Source: Pseudopithomyces maydicus
Lineage: Eukaryota; Ascomycota; Dothideomycetes; Pleosporales; Didymosphaeriaceae
Direction of reading: 5' to 3'
DNA: 64,000 nt
NCBI GenBank assembly: GCA_026873275.1
Contig: JANTUC010000010.1
Span: forward strand, 372,001-436,000
How positions within the stretch are numbered: position 1 is the stretch's first letter; each line of letters starts with the position of its first letter. Below are positions 34,847-47,232 of the stretch, one piece after another. The notes under the pieces are model-generated. The model had not been told where the DNA came from. It saw nothing but the letters and a program-made list of their open reading frames with translations, and did not search any database. Position numbers and translations under genes: made by a program.

Positions 34847-36063
34847 TGATTGATGATTTGATGAAGATATTCGCTAATTGTAATAATATATGCAGTCAAT
34901 CTTTTGCTTTCAAGCTCCAAATCGCAGACATTGATGTTCAGGCAGTACCAATTTGAAAATTCTGTTAATGACTAGAGCAGCCTGAGAGCCGAGAGCAGTG
35001 CCGAATTAGCCCCGACCAAGAATTAGTCTGCTTCCATTCCCCATAGGTGCAGGGACGGACGAAAACGAAACATAGCAGTTTACCAATACACATGCTCATG
35101 ATTCTCTAAGCTTTCTCTACGCTTCCAAGCCGATCCAATGTAAGAAGTTTAGATTCTGGGTATCGGAAGGTGATCATTCTGGAACTGTATCCCAATAATT
35201 TTGGAGCGTAAATGCCATGCAATATGTGACGAGAGAATCTACGCCAACGCCACTTCAAAACTAATGTCACTGTATGGTCCAATATCAAGAATCTTATTCA
35301 GCAACATAGCTTAGCAGAGTCCCTACCTTGGAGAGGTATGTACGTATACCAAAACAGCAGTTTTCGAGCAATGCAGCATGAGGCATTAAATTGAGATACC
35401 CAACCATCACCATCCAAAATCCAAATCCTACGCACTGCATGCCAATCCGCTCCCGCCAAACTCCTATACGCCCCATCGTTAAACCCCATAGTTCATCCCA
35501 GCACCCGGGCGTAGGATCCAGAAGCCTATCTCCGACAAGCATCAGCCTCCCGGCCCAAGACCTGCCTTCCCGCCCGGCCAAGCACTACTCTATCCTCCGG
35601 GCCAGAACCTGGACCACACCTTCTCTCATCCGGTCTTACTGTGCCATGCATGACTTTCCTTGGGGGCGGACATCGTTCACCCTCAGGAACAGCGTGCTTT
35701 GGTGGTGGAGTTAAGTGCGGGGCTGCTCGGAGGTCTAAACGCCGACCAACGTGGGGCTAGATGGAAGCTGTACGTCCTGACGTAGCGGGCGAGAATGGAA
35801 AAAGGGATTGATGCATACGTAGATAGACTACGGTTGGGAACGTATATAAAGGGGCTTGGGAGCCGGTAGGAGGAGAATACTTCATCAGGATTACATGCAT
35901 ACAATCGCCTCGATCTAGCTCCAGGACAGAACAGAACGGAACAGAAGTCTTCAGACGGACGCAGCTACCTACAAACAAAGATAGCTATATATATACATAC
36001 CTCCGAGCTCCCACCCTCTCAAACTTCCACCACAACATAACACACCACACCACAACCACCACC
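34847..36063. other. Intergenic region with the aldo-keto reductase promoter
   Basis: No gene seen. A plus-strand TATATAAA at 35843-35850 lies about 214 bp before the reductase ATG. The segment before 35.3 kb is AT-rich. Confidence 0.45.
35843..35850 (+). promoter_or_regulatory. TATA-like box of the aldo-keto reductase gene
   Basis: TATATAAA followed by GGGG; spacing of about 214 bp to the start codon leaves room for a 150-180 nt leader. Confidence 0.45.
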
Positions 36064-37201
36064 ATGGTCAAAATCAACGGCACAGAAGTCGGACAAGTCG
36101 GCTACGGCCTCATGGGTATGTCCCTCCCCTCCCCTCCCCTCCCCTCCCTTCCCTTCCCCTCGCCAATCCAAACCCCCCATATCTAACCCACCTCCTCCCC
36201 AGGCCTTACCTGGCGCGCCTCTCCCCCCTCGCAATCCCAATCCTTCACCGCCATGAAAGCCGCCCTAACCCACAACTCCACCTTCTGGAACGGCGGCGAA
36301 CTCTACGGGACACCCACCGCCAACTCGCTCCAACTCCTCGCGTCCTACTTCGCCGCCCACCCCTCGGACGCCTCCAAAGTCGTGCTCTCCATAAAAGGCG
36401 GCTGCGTCCCCGGAACCATGGCGCAGCCCGACGGGTCGCGCGCCAACATCCGCCGCAGCATCGACGAGTGCCTGCGGGTGCTGGACGGGAAGAAGACGCT
36501 GGATTTGTTCGAGGCCGCGCGCTTGGATCCCAAGGTCCCCGTTGAGGAGACGGTGGGGGCGATAGCCGAGTATATCAAGGAGGGGAAGGTTGGGGGGTTG
36601 AGTCTGAGCGAGGTGAATGCTGCGACGATTCGGAAGGTGCATGGGATTCATCCGGTTGCGGCGGTGGAGGTTGAGTTTTCGTTGTGGAGTACGGATATTC
36701 TGGAGAATGGGGTGGCGGCGACGTGTGCCGAGTTGGGGATCCCGATTGTGGCGTATTCGCCGCTTGGGCGGGGGTTTTTGGTATGTGACGAGTGCTCCCC
36801 TGCGTTTCTGATGTACATGCACTGACGAGTTGCAGACGGGGCAGTTCCGCAAGTTCGAAGACATACCCGAGGACTCGATGCTTCGCCATATGCCGCGCTT
36901 CCAACCTGACGTCTTCGACGAGAACATCAAGCTCCTGCACGAGGTCGAGAAGATGGCGAAGCAGAAGAACGCGACGCCGGGACAGGTTGCGCTCGGGTGG
37001 GTCATCGCTCACAGTGGGAAGAACGGGCTTGGTGAGATAATACCCATCCCGGGAGCTACCACCGAGGAGAGGGTCAAGGAGAACAGTGCACCTGTTAAGC
37101 TTAACGATGAGGACATGAAGGTGATCTCGGAAATTTTGGAAAAGTTCCCTGTGCAGGGTCACAGGTATCCTGAGGCTTTGCGCAAGCACCTCGAACAGTA
37201 G
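36064..37201 (+). CDS. Aldo-keto reductase, pyridoxal reductase-like
   Basis: Three exons, 36064-36115, 36203-36780, 36836-37201, in phase, 331 residues. The protein opens MVKINGTEVGQVGYGLMGLTW, as in fungal pyridoxal reductases, which use NADPH to reduce pyridoxal to pyridoxine. The catalytic tyrosine is in GGELYGTP and the lysine in VLSIKGG; VAYSPLGRGFLTGQ and the late IPIPGATTEERVKEN form the cofactor site. The TIM-barrel length is normal. Other small aldehydes are possible substrates. A CCCCT-rich repeat fills intron 1. Confidence 0.92.
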
Positions 37202-37344
37202 GCTCGGATTTGGGGGACGGACTGGAGGTGATTAAGATGAAAATTGTATGATGGTACATTTAGAAAGGGTATCCTTGCTGTCGTCTGCTGTTCTTCAAAG
37301 TGATGGAAAGGGTGCCGATTCCCCTACATGCGTAGCGCTCCCGC

Positions 37345-38775
37345 TCATGACATTGTCTCGTCCGCCTGCTCTTCTACCTTGCCATTACCCTCCTCTGGAA
37401 CACGTTGCCAACCATCCTCACGCCACCAAGGCGTCTTTCCACCCTTGGGATCGATCCGTAGTTTCTTAGATGTAACAGTGTCTGCTTCGAGCAGGGCATA
37501 GCATTCGGGATCCTCGGTCTCGCCACTCTCTATACGTCTGCGTTTTGCAGTCGCCAACTCGGATTCCATCAAGTTCTCCACGAGCAGCTCTTTGGCAGCC
37601 CACTCGTCTTTGCGAAGCTTCTCAAGCTTGTCTGCTTCTGCACGGAGCTTCTCGCTATCCTGGGTTGCCCAGTGCAGCTGATGTCGAAGCAGGCGGAATA
37701 ACTTGTCTGCTCGCAAGAGAAGCTCGTTCTCAGAGAATTGTATGTCTGGCGGGAACTCTACCTCGGTCTTGCTAGTCATGGGATTTTGTATGTATTTGAT
37801 GTTGTCGCTTGTGGGGTCGGTTTCGGTGGTAGGAGGAAGGGTTGCGCTGTTGGGCGCATGTGACGAAGGGGAGCCGGGCGTGGAAGCCTTCTCGCCTGCC
37901 CTCTTCTCCTCGCTGAGGACAAGTTTGATGCGCTGGAACTTGTTCGAAGGGTTCGACGAGTGATGTTTTGGTACAGGGTCGGACGGTCGCAATGCCTCAG
38001 TCTCATGGACTGTCCGCATGTGCTTGGCGAGCGCATCGGAGCGCGTGAACGATCTATCGCATTCTGGGCAAATTAGCTACGTCCAACTCGTGACTTGAAG
38101 CGGACACATACCCGGCAGCGTGCAGTAGAACGGCTTCTCCCGCGTATGGCTGCGCATGTGAGCCCTGAGCGCATAGCCGCTAGCATGCGGTATACCCTTG
38201 CGGTTGCAGTCGCTCCATTCGCAGCTGTATTTCTTCTGTCGTGTTCCGATATGATCCTCGTGCAGATGCTCTACCAACCTATCCATGTTCTCAAGGTCGC
38301 CCGCCTCGCAGCCTTCCCATTTGCAAACGGTGACCTGGTCTTGACCAAAGTCATCCTCGGCGGACATGCCAGGATGGTGCGGGGATGCAGGTACAGAGCC
38401 GTCGGTATCCTCAGATAAATCGCCTAGATCGTCAAGAGGAGCGGCCGCCATGGTGGAAGGAGGGTCAGAGGGCGCGCGGTTTTGGAGTCGTGGTCGCTTG
38501 CTTGGTCGCGCAGCGGGCTCGTGGTCGGGGGTGCGCTCAATACTGATACGGCGACTTTTGACTTCTTCGGGGAAGTCGTCGCTGGCGTAGTCGGAAAGGT
38601 CTGAAGCTGGTGATTCCATTGTGGCGGCAACGGGGGGCGTACGGGCGTTGGATGTTGAGAAGGGAGGAGCCACTGGGCGACGCGTTAGCTGTTGGTCGTG
38701 CACGGACGGCGGAGGGAGAGAGGTTCCACCCGCGAAAGTTTGGTGAAGTCTCCTCCACTTCACTGCTCGAGGCAC
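37345..38775 (-). CDS. C2H2 zinc-finger protein with C-terminal coiled coil, possibly Iec1-like
   Basis: Two exons, 38775-38112 and 38063-37345; 460 residues from the first ATG, 408 if translation starts at MESPASDLSDYASDD (38619), which I think is the better start because the part before it is low in complexity. Three or four adjacent fingers: CKWEGCEAGDLENMDRLVEHLHEDH, CEWSDC with HASGYALRAHMRSH, and FYCTLP-ECDRSFTRSDALAKHMRTVH; the intron splits the last finger. Downstream is a coiled-coil-like stretch rich in Lys/Glu/Arg (LRAEADKLEKLRKDEW) ending in an acidic tail. Domain layout resembles the fungal INO80 subunit Iec1, but I hold that loosely. DNA-binding nuclear protein is the safe call. 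Confidence 0.85.
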
Positions 38776-39555
38776 AATAGGAACGCCCGTTTGACCATTG
38801 AGCAGCCTACACTCGTACTGACCCTAGACAAGTTCACAGAGACTTAAACATGCTGTAAGTAATATCTTTTATCCTCTCACATACCCTGATGAACTATTCG
38901 AGTTCTGCAATTCCAACGGCACGCTTCACAGCAAACCGTATGCGGATTAACTCTTTCACTACATTTTTTTATCTGATCTATCGTCCCAAACCTCATCAGC
39001 TTCTCTTCATCATGTTAGACACCGCTGACTCGTACAAGTAGCCTTGAGCAACGTGTAAACCTTTGTACAGTTCGCAACACGTATCGTCACTCTAGATCGG
39101 CATCAAGTCCTCATGACCGTCGGACGAACATACTCGGAACCTATCAGTAGCATCATCTGTCCAGAATCATATGTCCAGACATCAAGTTGAGGTGTCTCCG
39201 GAATAGACATGAGCGGTTGATGGCAATGCGAACGAGACCTATGCTAATTCACGTATCTGCTATGCGATTGATAGTTGGTAGGGAAAATCTGAAGCTGCTT
39301 TTCCGAAATGATGTTGAATTTGAATACAAAAATTTCTCCAGTACAGGACTTCTATGCCTTATGTTGCCTAATTCGCTAGACGCTGCATGTTCTTCAACTC
39401 TCACGCCACTCATAACAACTACATCTCCGAGGCAATGCCGTCATACTGGAGATGGATCATCTACTTAACGCCTTCATGCATTGTGATCGTATGCACATCG
39501 ACTAGAGACTAACGGACTATTGTCCAGTGACAACGTGCCCAATGAGTGTCCCGAT
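38776..39555. other. Intergenic region
   Basis: About 780 bp, AT-rich, between the promoter side of the C2H2 gene and the 3' side of the membrane protein gene. No gene recognised. Confidence 0.45.
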
Positions 39556-40248
39556 TTATCTTCCCTTCTTCTGCTCCGAGTGTGCCTGTGCGTTCTTGAA
39601 GGGGAACCCGCTTGTTCTCTTGTCCGCACCGGTCTTGCGGCTAATCCTGCCATCGCTGCTAGCAAACAAGATGCACCACAGCGCAACGGCGCAGAAGAAA
39701 CCGCTTCCAATTGTGCCGAGTCCGAACGAGAAGATGCCAACTTCGGTCCACATGGCATAGCCGTAGAAGGCAAGAGCAGCATGGAAGAAGGCGGTAATTG
39801 TAAGTGTAGGTAGAGCATAGGGTGCCTTGGGGTCTGCTGCTGATGTGGTGGCTCCTAGGGAATGTCAGACGCTGGTGCGGTTTTACAAATGACGTATAGT
39901 AGCGATCATACCCTCAGTGAGTCTACTTGACAACGGAACAGAGCCCGTGAGTAGCACGTTTAACACGCCTATTGTGAGGAGCGAAAAGCCGAGGCATCTT
40001 GAGAAGTAGACCTCCAGAGCTGCAAGACGTCAGTGGGGCCGCTTCGACACAAGTCCGGGTACGCGTACTTGTGGCCTCGCGCACTTCTGGCGAGAGAAGC
40101 GTCACGATCATAGTCGGCGAAGCGATCATTGGGGCAGCCTGAAGCGCCATCCAGGCTGCCGTGCCATAGCTGTAGAAGTAGTAGACCTGGCACGCGATTG
40201 TCAGCATCCACATCGTGTTGTTCAGCTACGGCCACGCCTTACATCCAT
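39556..40248 (-). CDS. Small four-helix integral membrane protein, unrecognised
   Basis: Four exons: 40248-40243, 40186-40069, 40019-39912, 39854-39556; 176 residues with all phases agreeing. The first exon codes only Met-Asp, then the protein reads VYYFYSYGTAAWMALQAAP. Four hydrophobic helices: YGTAAWMALQAAPMIASP, LGFSLLTIGVLNVLLTGS, ITAFFHAALAFYGYAMW and SFGLGTIGSGFFCAVALW. The C terminus is basic and polar, ending in EQKKGR. I do not know the family. Intact multi-exon structure and strong codon bias support a real gene. The six-nucleotide first exon is inferred from splice sites and frame alone. Confidence 0.75.
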
Positions 40249-40985
40249 GTTTGTGCCGGTGTCTGTTCACAAAAGAGAATCTTGATTGAGTGCTGAGGTT
40301 TGGAAGATTGTCCGAAGGTCGAAAAGTGTCGTGAAGACCAGGAGTGTGCGTGGAGTGGATTTAAAGGCGGGCGCAAACGCGTAAGGGTACCTGAGCTGAG
40401 CCAACGTCTACGTCATGCGGCCCATTTCGGCAGCGAGCTTGGAATGCGCTTACCGTTCTGAGCGAAAAGGCACAACCAAGGCGGGGGATCGGCTCTCGAA
40501 ATGAGCCTCCTCAAGCCTCAATGATGGCGACCAAGTCCGGGGTACGCTGTTGTTGTGGCTGGAGTAGTTCGTGGTTTTGCGGATGTCGATGAACGTTCGA
40601 TCAGGGTGTGTGCACAATGAGATCAACGCAGCTGCTGTTTCGTCATACTGAAGTGGTGTAACTATACAAATATATTGAAGCCTTGTTTTATTTTCAACCC
40701 AAAACGAATTGTTTAATAGAGGAAATGAATAATTAATTAAAGTAATTTTGGTTGCTGGTAATCCCCAAATCGAGAGGCTCTAATCGGGTGACCAAGATGT
40801 TTCAACACACGTACACCATCAGCTCTATATCATGTGAGCTAACAATATCCATCCATTTCATTCGGAGAATTACAAACGGGGCCAAGTGGTCACCCACGGT
40901 GCTATCTGTGTACCTCTATGATCCAATAAGCTTGAGGCATGTGTGATATCTTGTTATAGAATAAACTATCTTTTAATCCATACAA
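40249..40985. other. Intergenic, AT-rich
   Basis: No gene seen. The stretch 40650-40990 is clearly richer in A and T than its flanks, and separates the upstream side of the small membrane protein gene from the 3' end of the CorA-like gene. Confidence 0.45.
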
Positions 40986-43094
40986 TTACAACATGTCCAC
41001 CTTCCATCCACGAAGCAACCTTATAACCACCATCCCGTCACTAAGAAAACCCCAACCAGTACATCCTTCAACCCACCTCCCCCTCCTCCTATTCCTATGC
41101 GCCAACCACCTCCTACTCCCATCATACACTATCCGACTCCACGGCCTGGTAATAATCCTCCCCTCAAACGTCCCACTGAAAAAGCTAAACAGAAACAGCA
41201 GCACAAGACTCACCGCCAGAATCGCCCCAAACGCCCACCAGTAGCTCTTCATCGTGAACTCGATGCCCGCGAACTGGATCGAGAAGTAGCCCGTCATGAG
41301 CGTGACGGGCATGAAGACGATGGTGACCTTGGCGAGGAGGAGGGTGATGCGGGTGAGGCGCTCGACGCTGAAGGATTCTTTGATGGCGATGAGGTTGAAA
41401 TTCTGGGGATATGATCAGCAAAAAGATATTTAAAGAATCATCGTGGTAGGATGGATAGAATACCACATGGATAGGGATAGGGGTAAGTGGAGAGTAGGTA
41501 ACAGACACGCGTACCATCATAACCAACGAATCCTTCTGATCAATACACTCCTGAATCTCACTCAACGCATACAACTTGATCCTATCCTTCAGCCTCTCGA
41601 ACCGCACCCTCGCCGCCGAGCTCAGCGACACGCCCAGCAGGCTATCTGCCTCCGGTACCTGCGGCCCTGCGGATGCATTGATCGGCATCGATGACGCGAG
41701 GGACTCGACGCCTGAGACGACGATGCGGGAATTTTTCAGCGAGGCGAGGGTTGCTTCTTGCTTTTTGAGGACTCGCTCGATAATCAGCTCGTATGCGAGG
41801 TAGACGCGCTTGAGGACCGAGAGTTGGCATCCGATGTGGTGGAGCTGGTCGACGTGGGCGAGGTTCGCACGTTTGAGCATGTCTTGTCGCTGAGGAACGA
41901 GTTAGTTTGGTAGATGAATGGATGGGTGGATAGAGAGGGAGGGGGATGGAATGGGAGGTAGGTACCAGACGGTCGAGTTCAGCAGCGTAGCCGTGCTCGC
42001 GGCGTGTTACCAGGCTATACGTTGTGAACCAGTCTTCGAAGAGGTAGTAGAATAGTAATCCAGGGGCATCGGTAGGTCTGTGTGCAGTTTCCTCGTCACT
42101 ATTGCCGATGCGGTGGCGAACGGGGAGCATTATGAGGGAAGCTTCGCGCAGGGGTGTGGGTGCTTTCGTCAATTGCCTGAAGACGCTGACCAGGTTTCTA
42201 CGCGTTGTGTACAAAGTTCTTAGCTCGGATGCTTTTAAATTTCCATTTGTGAACGGAAAGGGGTCTTCGGAGATGGAAATGACGGTCTTGTCTTCGGTGA
42301 GAAGGAGCCAGTTCCAGACCCGTTTCGCCAGCGGGATATCTCGACTATTGTCTACTTCATCGTTGTGAGTCTTTGGTGTCTTTGAGCGGACATCGTGGAG
42401 GGAATTATAGCCTAGGCATACAACTGGTGTACATCAGTGAATGCATCACCTAATCAGGATGTGCAAACTCACAGCGTCGTCCCCAATCCACAGTCGACCA
42501 GTGCCACACTTCATCAACGATATGGTAGTGACTCAAGTCTCGTATCATATCAAGCTGAGTCGAATGCATCATCTCCGTCATCCCGATGCTCTCCTCCGAG
42601 TCAAACTCCTCCTTCTCATTCTCCACCGCCGACCTCCTCGACCGCTGCGACCTCCGCGATCTCGCCGAACCCAGCGTATTCTCGCTCTGCTTCTTCCTCA
42701 AACTACTCGACCGTGGCGCCAGCGGCTCCGAACACATCATGCCCAGCAACCTCGGCGAGAAGTCATAATGCTTAGCCAGCACATGCAAGATATCCTTCTG
42801 CATGTACGGCACCCACAGATTAATCCATCTCGTATGCAAATTCCCCGGCCTCGGGTTCGAAATCAGTCGCGAAATGGAATCAGCCCCAAGATCAAAAGCA
42901 CAATACGCGTCGTCGTCGCCAAAGTCGATAACGAAGTTGCTGCTCCGAGGGTTCCGCGTCTGCCCATCGAACAGATCAAAGTTCCTCGTATTATCAAAGT
43001 CACGGAACGAAGCGAGAATATCCGGATCGCAGAGGTCCTCGTAGTAGAATGGGAGCTCCTCTGCAGGCGATGCAGGCCGGAAAGGCGCATCCAT
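40986..43094 (-). CDS. CorA-like membrane protein (putative divalent cation channel family)
   Basis: Four exons: 43094-42473, 42423-41966, 41889-41515, 41402-40986; 623 residues, phases consistent. A long cytosolic N-terminal half contains a Ser/Arg patch (RSRRSQRSRRS). The C-terminal part has the long helix typical of CorA (QEATLASLKN through FERLKDRIKLYALSEIQE) and then NFNLIAIKESFSVERLT followed by two membrane helices (VTIVFMPVTLMTGYFSIQ and AFGAILAVSLVLLFLFSF). The pore-mouth Gly-Met-Asn of true CorA is replaced by TGYFS, as in many fungal members, so magnesium transport is not assured. The loop before the second helix is short. Confidence 0.82.
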
Positions 43095-43889
43095 GATTCA
43101 GCAAGGAATGAAAGAGAGAGAAAGAGTCGGTTGGTTAAAGTTAGCAAAGAGGGTGTGGAGCTCTCGCACACTGCACTCTCCTTTGCATGGCCGCGTGTGA
43201 TCCGAGCTCGTCTCGTGCCCTACTCAGACACTTTTGTGAATGTCCATGAGGCTGGGGTCACGCGAGACTTGGTCGTAGGCAGAAGGTCTCAGCCTGCCTG
43301 TGCAAATAGCCGTGGGGCAGATCATTTCTGCCTGCATAAATGATGGAGCCTTATGTTACGTACGGTGAATAGATGTTGTTAGTTAGAAGGTATCGTGTCG
43401 TGGGCAGTGTAACACCTGGGCACCAGGTCACATTGCCTCCTCTGACTGGAAGTTGCGCTAGTCTAATGACTGTCACCATCCCGCCCCAAGGGGCTTCGCA
43501 CTACTCCAGCAAGCACCATGGGCAACAGCCACATTTTCCTTTAAAATAAAAGTTCAAAAATTAAAACACAGCATAGTTGCAAGATGTCGCAAAATCGAGT
43601 ACTATATTGATTGAAATGCAGATGCGGTAATAACAGTCATGTAGAGACGACGAGATTGCTTAGATATCTAGTAAATAGTACATCTTGCAGTATTTTGAGC
43701 AGTGAATGAAAGGAAATTTGCAGTATGTAGTGTGCCTAAACGCCCAATATGCCCTCGATGTGATAATGATAGCACGCTTTCGTAATCCATGACCGTAACA
43801 ACAAAAACGAAATACAAATCCATCTCCTGTACACGTTCCACCCAATATTCACCATGAATGCATATGCAACGAGAAACGATAGGTTCGAA
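43095..43889. other. Intergenic region
   Basis: About 795 bp between the CorA-like gene (start side) and the MCH1-like gene (3' side). No gene or repeat seen. Confidence 0.5.
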
Positions 43890-45755
43890 TCAGACAGCAA
43901 TGCCCCTCTTCTTCCAACCCCCGGGGCCTCTCCAAGCCCACATCAACAGTCCCATCGCGATCCAGACACTCACGGCCATGGCCCAGAACGTCGGAGCATA
44001 GCATGATTTCCCGTAGCACAGCACATCGTTCGGTTCGGCCTCGATGCCTGGCTCACTGGCCTCAGCGCCCTTCTGGTAAACGCTCGCGTACAGAGCACTC
44101 CAAACGGTGGCACCAGCAGCTGGCGTCATGGCCAGAATTCCCCAATTGGTCCCAAAGTTCTCGACACCCCATACAACGGATACGACAATGGGGGTGAGAC
44201 TGAACACCGCACCATAGCCGGAACCTATGAGGGCAGAGACGACAGCAAAACGAGAGGGGTGGTTCTGGACCCAGCCTGATGCGAGTAGGAGTTGGCCAAG
44301 AGAGAGGATGAAGGCGAAGGTGACGAGGAAGGTAATACGAGAGATGGAAAATCGCTTCTGCTGTGGAGGGAGGGAAGAGACTGAGTTGGCGACGGAATCA
44401 GGTCCGCGGCGGTGTTGGTGAATGACAGCCACAGGGGCGAGGATATCAGAGAGTGTACCGGTAACAAGGCGGGCTACCGTAGAAGTGATTGCTACGATGG
44501 AGACGTGAGTCGCAGGTACGGTGGTGGCGAGAGTGTGTGGAGGCGTCAGAGTGCCAATGATGGTTCCAAGATTGTTGATGAAGGTTTCGCCAGGGCCAGT
44601 GACGAGGAAGAAGCCGATGGCAAGCCACCACATGGTCGGGTCTGAAACGTAGCGCTTCGTCTCCTCGTTGAGCAGCCAGGTCTTCTTGCGAGCCTCCTCC
44701 TCGGCTTGGGCTTTCAAGCGCTCGGCCTCGGACTGGAGGAAGTCAAAGGTGGAGTCGGAGAGGTCGCGAGGCTCCATGGTGCCGTAACCGTGATTGCTCG
44801 CGGCTTGGGTAAAGAACTCGTCGTGTTGCAGCAGGCCCGATCGCTCCAGCTCTTCGACTGCTTCATCAATCATCTCTTCCTCGTCCACGATCTGCAATGC
44901 GAAGAAGCCAATGACACCCACGCCAAGGAGGGTAATGCCCAAGAACAGGAAGAACTTGTACACATTTACATCGCCCCTCGAACCGTCTGGGTTCGTGTCA
45001 CAGAGCAGCCTGCTACCGACTTGGCTCTGCCAGAAGCCGCTCAGACCGAAGGCGGCAATGGGCGCGGCGAGGGCGATGCCCTTCCACTTTCCACGGCCAA
45101 AGTTCTTCGCACAGGTCGTGACGGCGGAGAGGTACATGCAGCTCGTGCCCATGCCGATTGCGACAAAGGAGAGCACCATGACGGCGAAGGGCCAGCCATC
45201 CCCGCCTGCAGACGGCGGCGGCCCGCTCTTGTAGGCAAAGGCAGCGAGCAGGTATCCCGATCCAAAGAAGAGGCCGGACAAGGCTGACGGATAGCCCGGG
45301 CCAGCGCGGTCACAGAGGTAGCCGAAGATGGGCACGGGCAGGTACATGCCCAGCTCGGCGGTGATGCTGACGACGTTGACGTGGAACTGGGAGTAGTGCA
45401 GGTTCCGCTGGAAGAGGGGCGCGTAGAGCGAGTATGCGGTGATGCTGCCGGCGCAGAGGCAGTTGGTCAGGGCCCAGAGGAAGCTCAGCCATCGCACGGC
45501 TTCGCGCTGCAGGCGGCGGCGGTCCTGCTCCATGATGCCCTCGGCTACCTGTTCGAAGAAGCTGCCGGCGTAGCTGGTGTCGTGCGAGCGCGAGGTGGGA
45601 TCGGAGGCGGTGTCGCTGCCGTGGAGGAGGGGGCGTCCGGGGTGGTAGTCGAGCTTGTCGATGCCGCCATGGCTGTTGCTGTTCCGCGACGAGTGGGACG
45701 GCGACATTAGGCGGCTGAGGCGCGTGTGACAAGGTTCCGGGTCGCGTGCTGCCAC
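43890..45755 (-). CDS. MCH1: MCH1-like major facilitator transporter
   Basis: Intronless, 621 residues. Twelve hydrophobic helices in two sets of six, separated by a large charged loop (about residues 265-345, with many Glu and Lys). Opening helices read REAVRWLSFLWALTNCLCAG and SITAYSLYAPLFQ. Sequence style matches the fungal Mch1 family, related to monocarboxylate permeases and nodulin-like proteins, located in the vacuolar membrane in yeast; the cargo is not established. A second ATG at MSPSHSSRN would remove 16 residues. It diverges from RRP42 over 327 bp. Confidence 0.88.
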   Translation of the reverse strand: MAARDPEPCHTRLSRLMSPSHSSRNSNSHGGIDKLDYHPGRPLLHGSDTASDPTSRSHDTSYAGSFFEQVAEGIMEQDRRRLQREAVRWLSFLWALTNCLCAGSITAYSLYAPLFQRNLHYSQFHVNVVSITAELGMYLPVPIFGYLCDRAGPGYPSALSGLFFGSGYLLAAFAYKSGPPPSAGGDGWPFAVMVLSFVAIGMGTSCMYLSAVTTCAKNFGRGKWKGIALAAPIAAFGLSGFWQSQVGSRLLCDTNPDGSRGDVNVYKFFLFLGITLLGVGVIGFFALQIVDEEEMIDEAVEELERSGLLQHDEFFTQAASNHGYGTMEPRDLSDSTFDFLQSEAERLKAQAEEEARKKTWLLNEETKRYVSDPTMWWLAIGFFLVTGPGETFINNLGTIIGTLTPPHTLATTVPATHVSIVAITSTVARLVTGTLSDILAPVAVIHQHRRGPDSVANSVSSLPPQQKRFSISRITFLVTFAFILSLGQLLLASGWVQNHPSRFAVVSALIGSGYGAVFSLTPIVVSVVWGVENFGTNWGILAMTPAAGATVWSALYASVYQKGAEASEPGIEAEPNDVLCYGKSCYAPTFWAMAVSVWIAMGLLMWAWRGPGGWKKRGIAV

Positions 45756-46082
45756 TTAGAGTGCACTACAGAAACGCCATGGCTGGTCAGGGGCAGCGGG
45801 CGATGATTAGATATAAGGCAGAGGGGGCAGCGATGCACAGTAATGACGAGAGCGACAAACAACACGGCGCCCGTCAAAGAGGCGGTCGGCCGGCCTGCTA
45901 CGTGGTGACGCGCTAGCTGGTCCGAGCTCGCCGCGTCTGTCTTTTCTGCTTTGGGCGTTGGTTTGGTCGAATGCGAAAAGCACTTGCACCAGTTGCTTTG
46001 CTACATACAGTGCTGCTACCTACGACGCCCAAGCCCAAGCCCGCCACCCACACAGCCCACACCCACCCGCTGCAGAGCCCAG
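45756..46082. promoter_or_regulatory. Shared promoter of the MCH1-like transporter and RRP42
   Basis: 327 bp between two divergent start codons; no separate room for two long promoters. The 80 bp before RRP42 are C-rich. Confidence 0.6.
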
Positions 46083-47232
46083 ATGGCGCCCGCACAGCCG
46101 CACCACGTCGGCCTGTCGCCTGCCGAGCTGTCGTTCCTGCGCGCCACCCTCGCCCAGTCCCCGCCCATCCGCTTCGACCACACCAAGGGCCCCAGGGACT
46201 TCCGTTCCATGCGCGCCGAGTTCGACGTCCTCCCAGGCGCCAATGGAAGCGCACGCATCGCCCTCGAGGACGGCACCGAGGCCCTGGTCGGCGTCAAGGC
46301 AGAGGTGGAAAAGTCGCAATGGCGCCCGGCCTCGGACGCGCGGGGGGCATGCTCTCTGTCGCGGGGGGTGACATGGAGATGCGCGACGCCGACCGCGACC
46401 AGGACGACGCCAAGGGCAAGGGCCAGGACGCCTGGATAGAGATGAGCGTCGAGATCCCAGGCTTCCGCGACGACGACGCCCTGCCCGTCTTCCTCGCCTC
46501 CATGCTCACCGAGAGCTTGCTTGCCAGCGGGGAGCTCAAGGACCGCCTCTACATCAACTCAAGGTTCCACTGGAAGCTCTACATCGACGTGCGTCGCCAC
46601 ATCCCAGCCTCTTTAGATCCGTGCTAATTGAACCTCAGATCCTCCTGCTCTCCCCGCCGCTGTCCTACCCGCTCGCACTGCTCTCCATGACCACCCACCT
46701 CGCCCTTCTCACCTCGCGTCTGCCTGCTCTCAAGTCCGAGAAGGACGAAGACCCGCTTTTTGATGACGATTGGGATGCTGCCGTCGCTTTGTATCCCAAG
46801 AGCGATTCCAAAACCTCTGCTGACAAGCCGCCCGTCATCGTGCTGGCCATGGCTGTGGGGTCCAACATCATTTTCGACCCTTGCATGGAGGAGCTTGCTG
46901 TGGCCGATGCTGTGCTTGCAGTAGCCTGTGCGAACTCACCCTCATCATCACCTCGTGCACGCATTGTTTCCATCAGGACCATCGATCCTCCATCGCACCT
47001 GACTCCTCCGGGCGTACCCAACTCGATGAACTCCGCTACGGGTGGTACCGTTCCGGCCACAAGTGCTGAAGCCTTGACCCAGCGAGAGCTTCTTGCCAAC
47101 TCTGGCGTTTGGACCCCTCCGAGAGGTGGCATGAAGAGAACATTAATATCTCAGGTCGTCAAAATGGTCGTTGAAGAGGGTGGCGTTGCCGAAGAAGTCA
47201 TCGGCGCATTGCAGACCATCGAACTGGGTTGA
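46083..47232 (+). CDS. RRP42: Exosome core subunit Rrp42, RNase PH fold (one base missing in exon 1)
   Basis: Two exons, 46083-46588 and 46639-47232; 366 residues when one base is added. The N terminus carries LSPAELSFLRATLAQ and RDFRSMRAEFDVLPGANGSA, the conserved opening of Rrp42. Later blocks fit the RNase PH fold (WKLYIDILLLSPPLSYPLAL, GSNIIFDPCMEELAVADA). Rrp42 is a structural, catalytically inactive ring subunit of the RNA exosome in nucleus and cytosol, essential in yeast. The frame breaks in the G run 46342-46347; one more G restores DARGGMLSVAGGDMEM and brings exon 1 to 507 nt, in phase with exon 2. A broken copy of an essential gene is implausible, so this is best read as a sequence error. 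Confidence 0.93.

Noticed and set aside
42441..43343. A 300-codon plus-strand open frame
   Set aside because: Antisense of the CorA-like gene's first exon; basic low-complexity composition and no domain.
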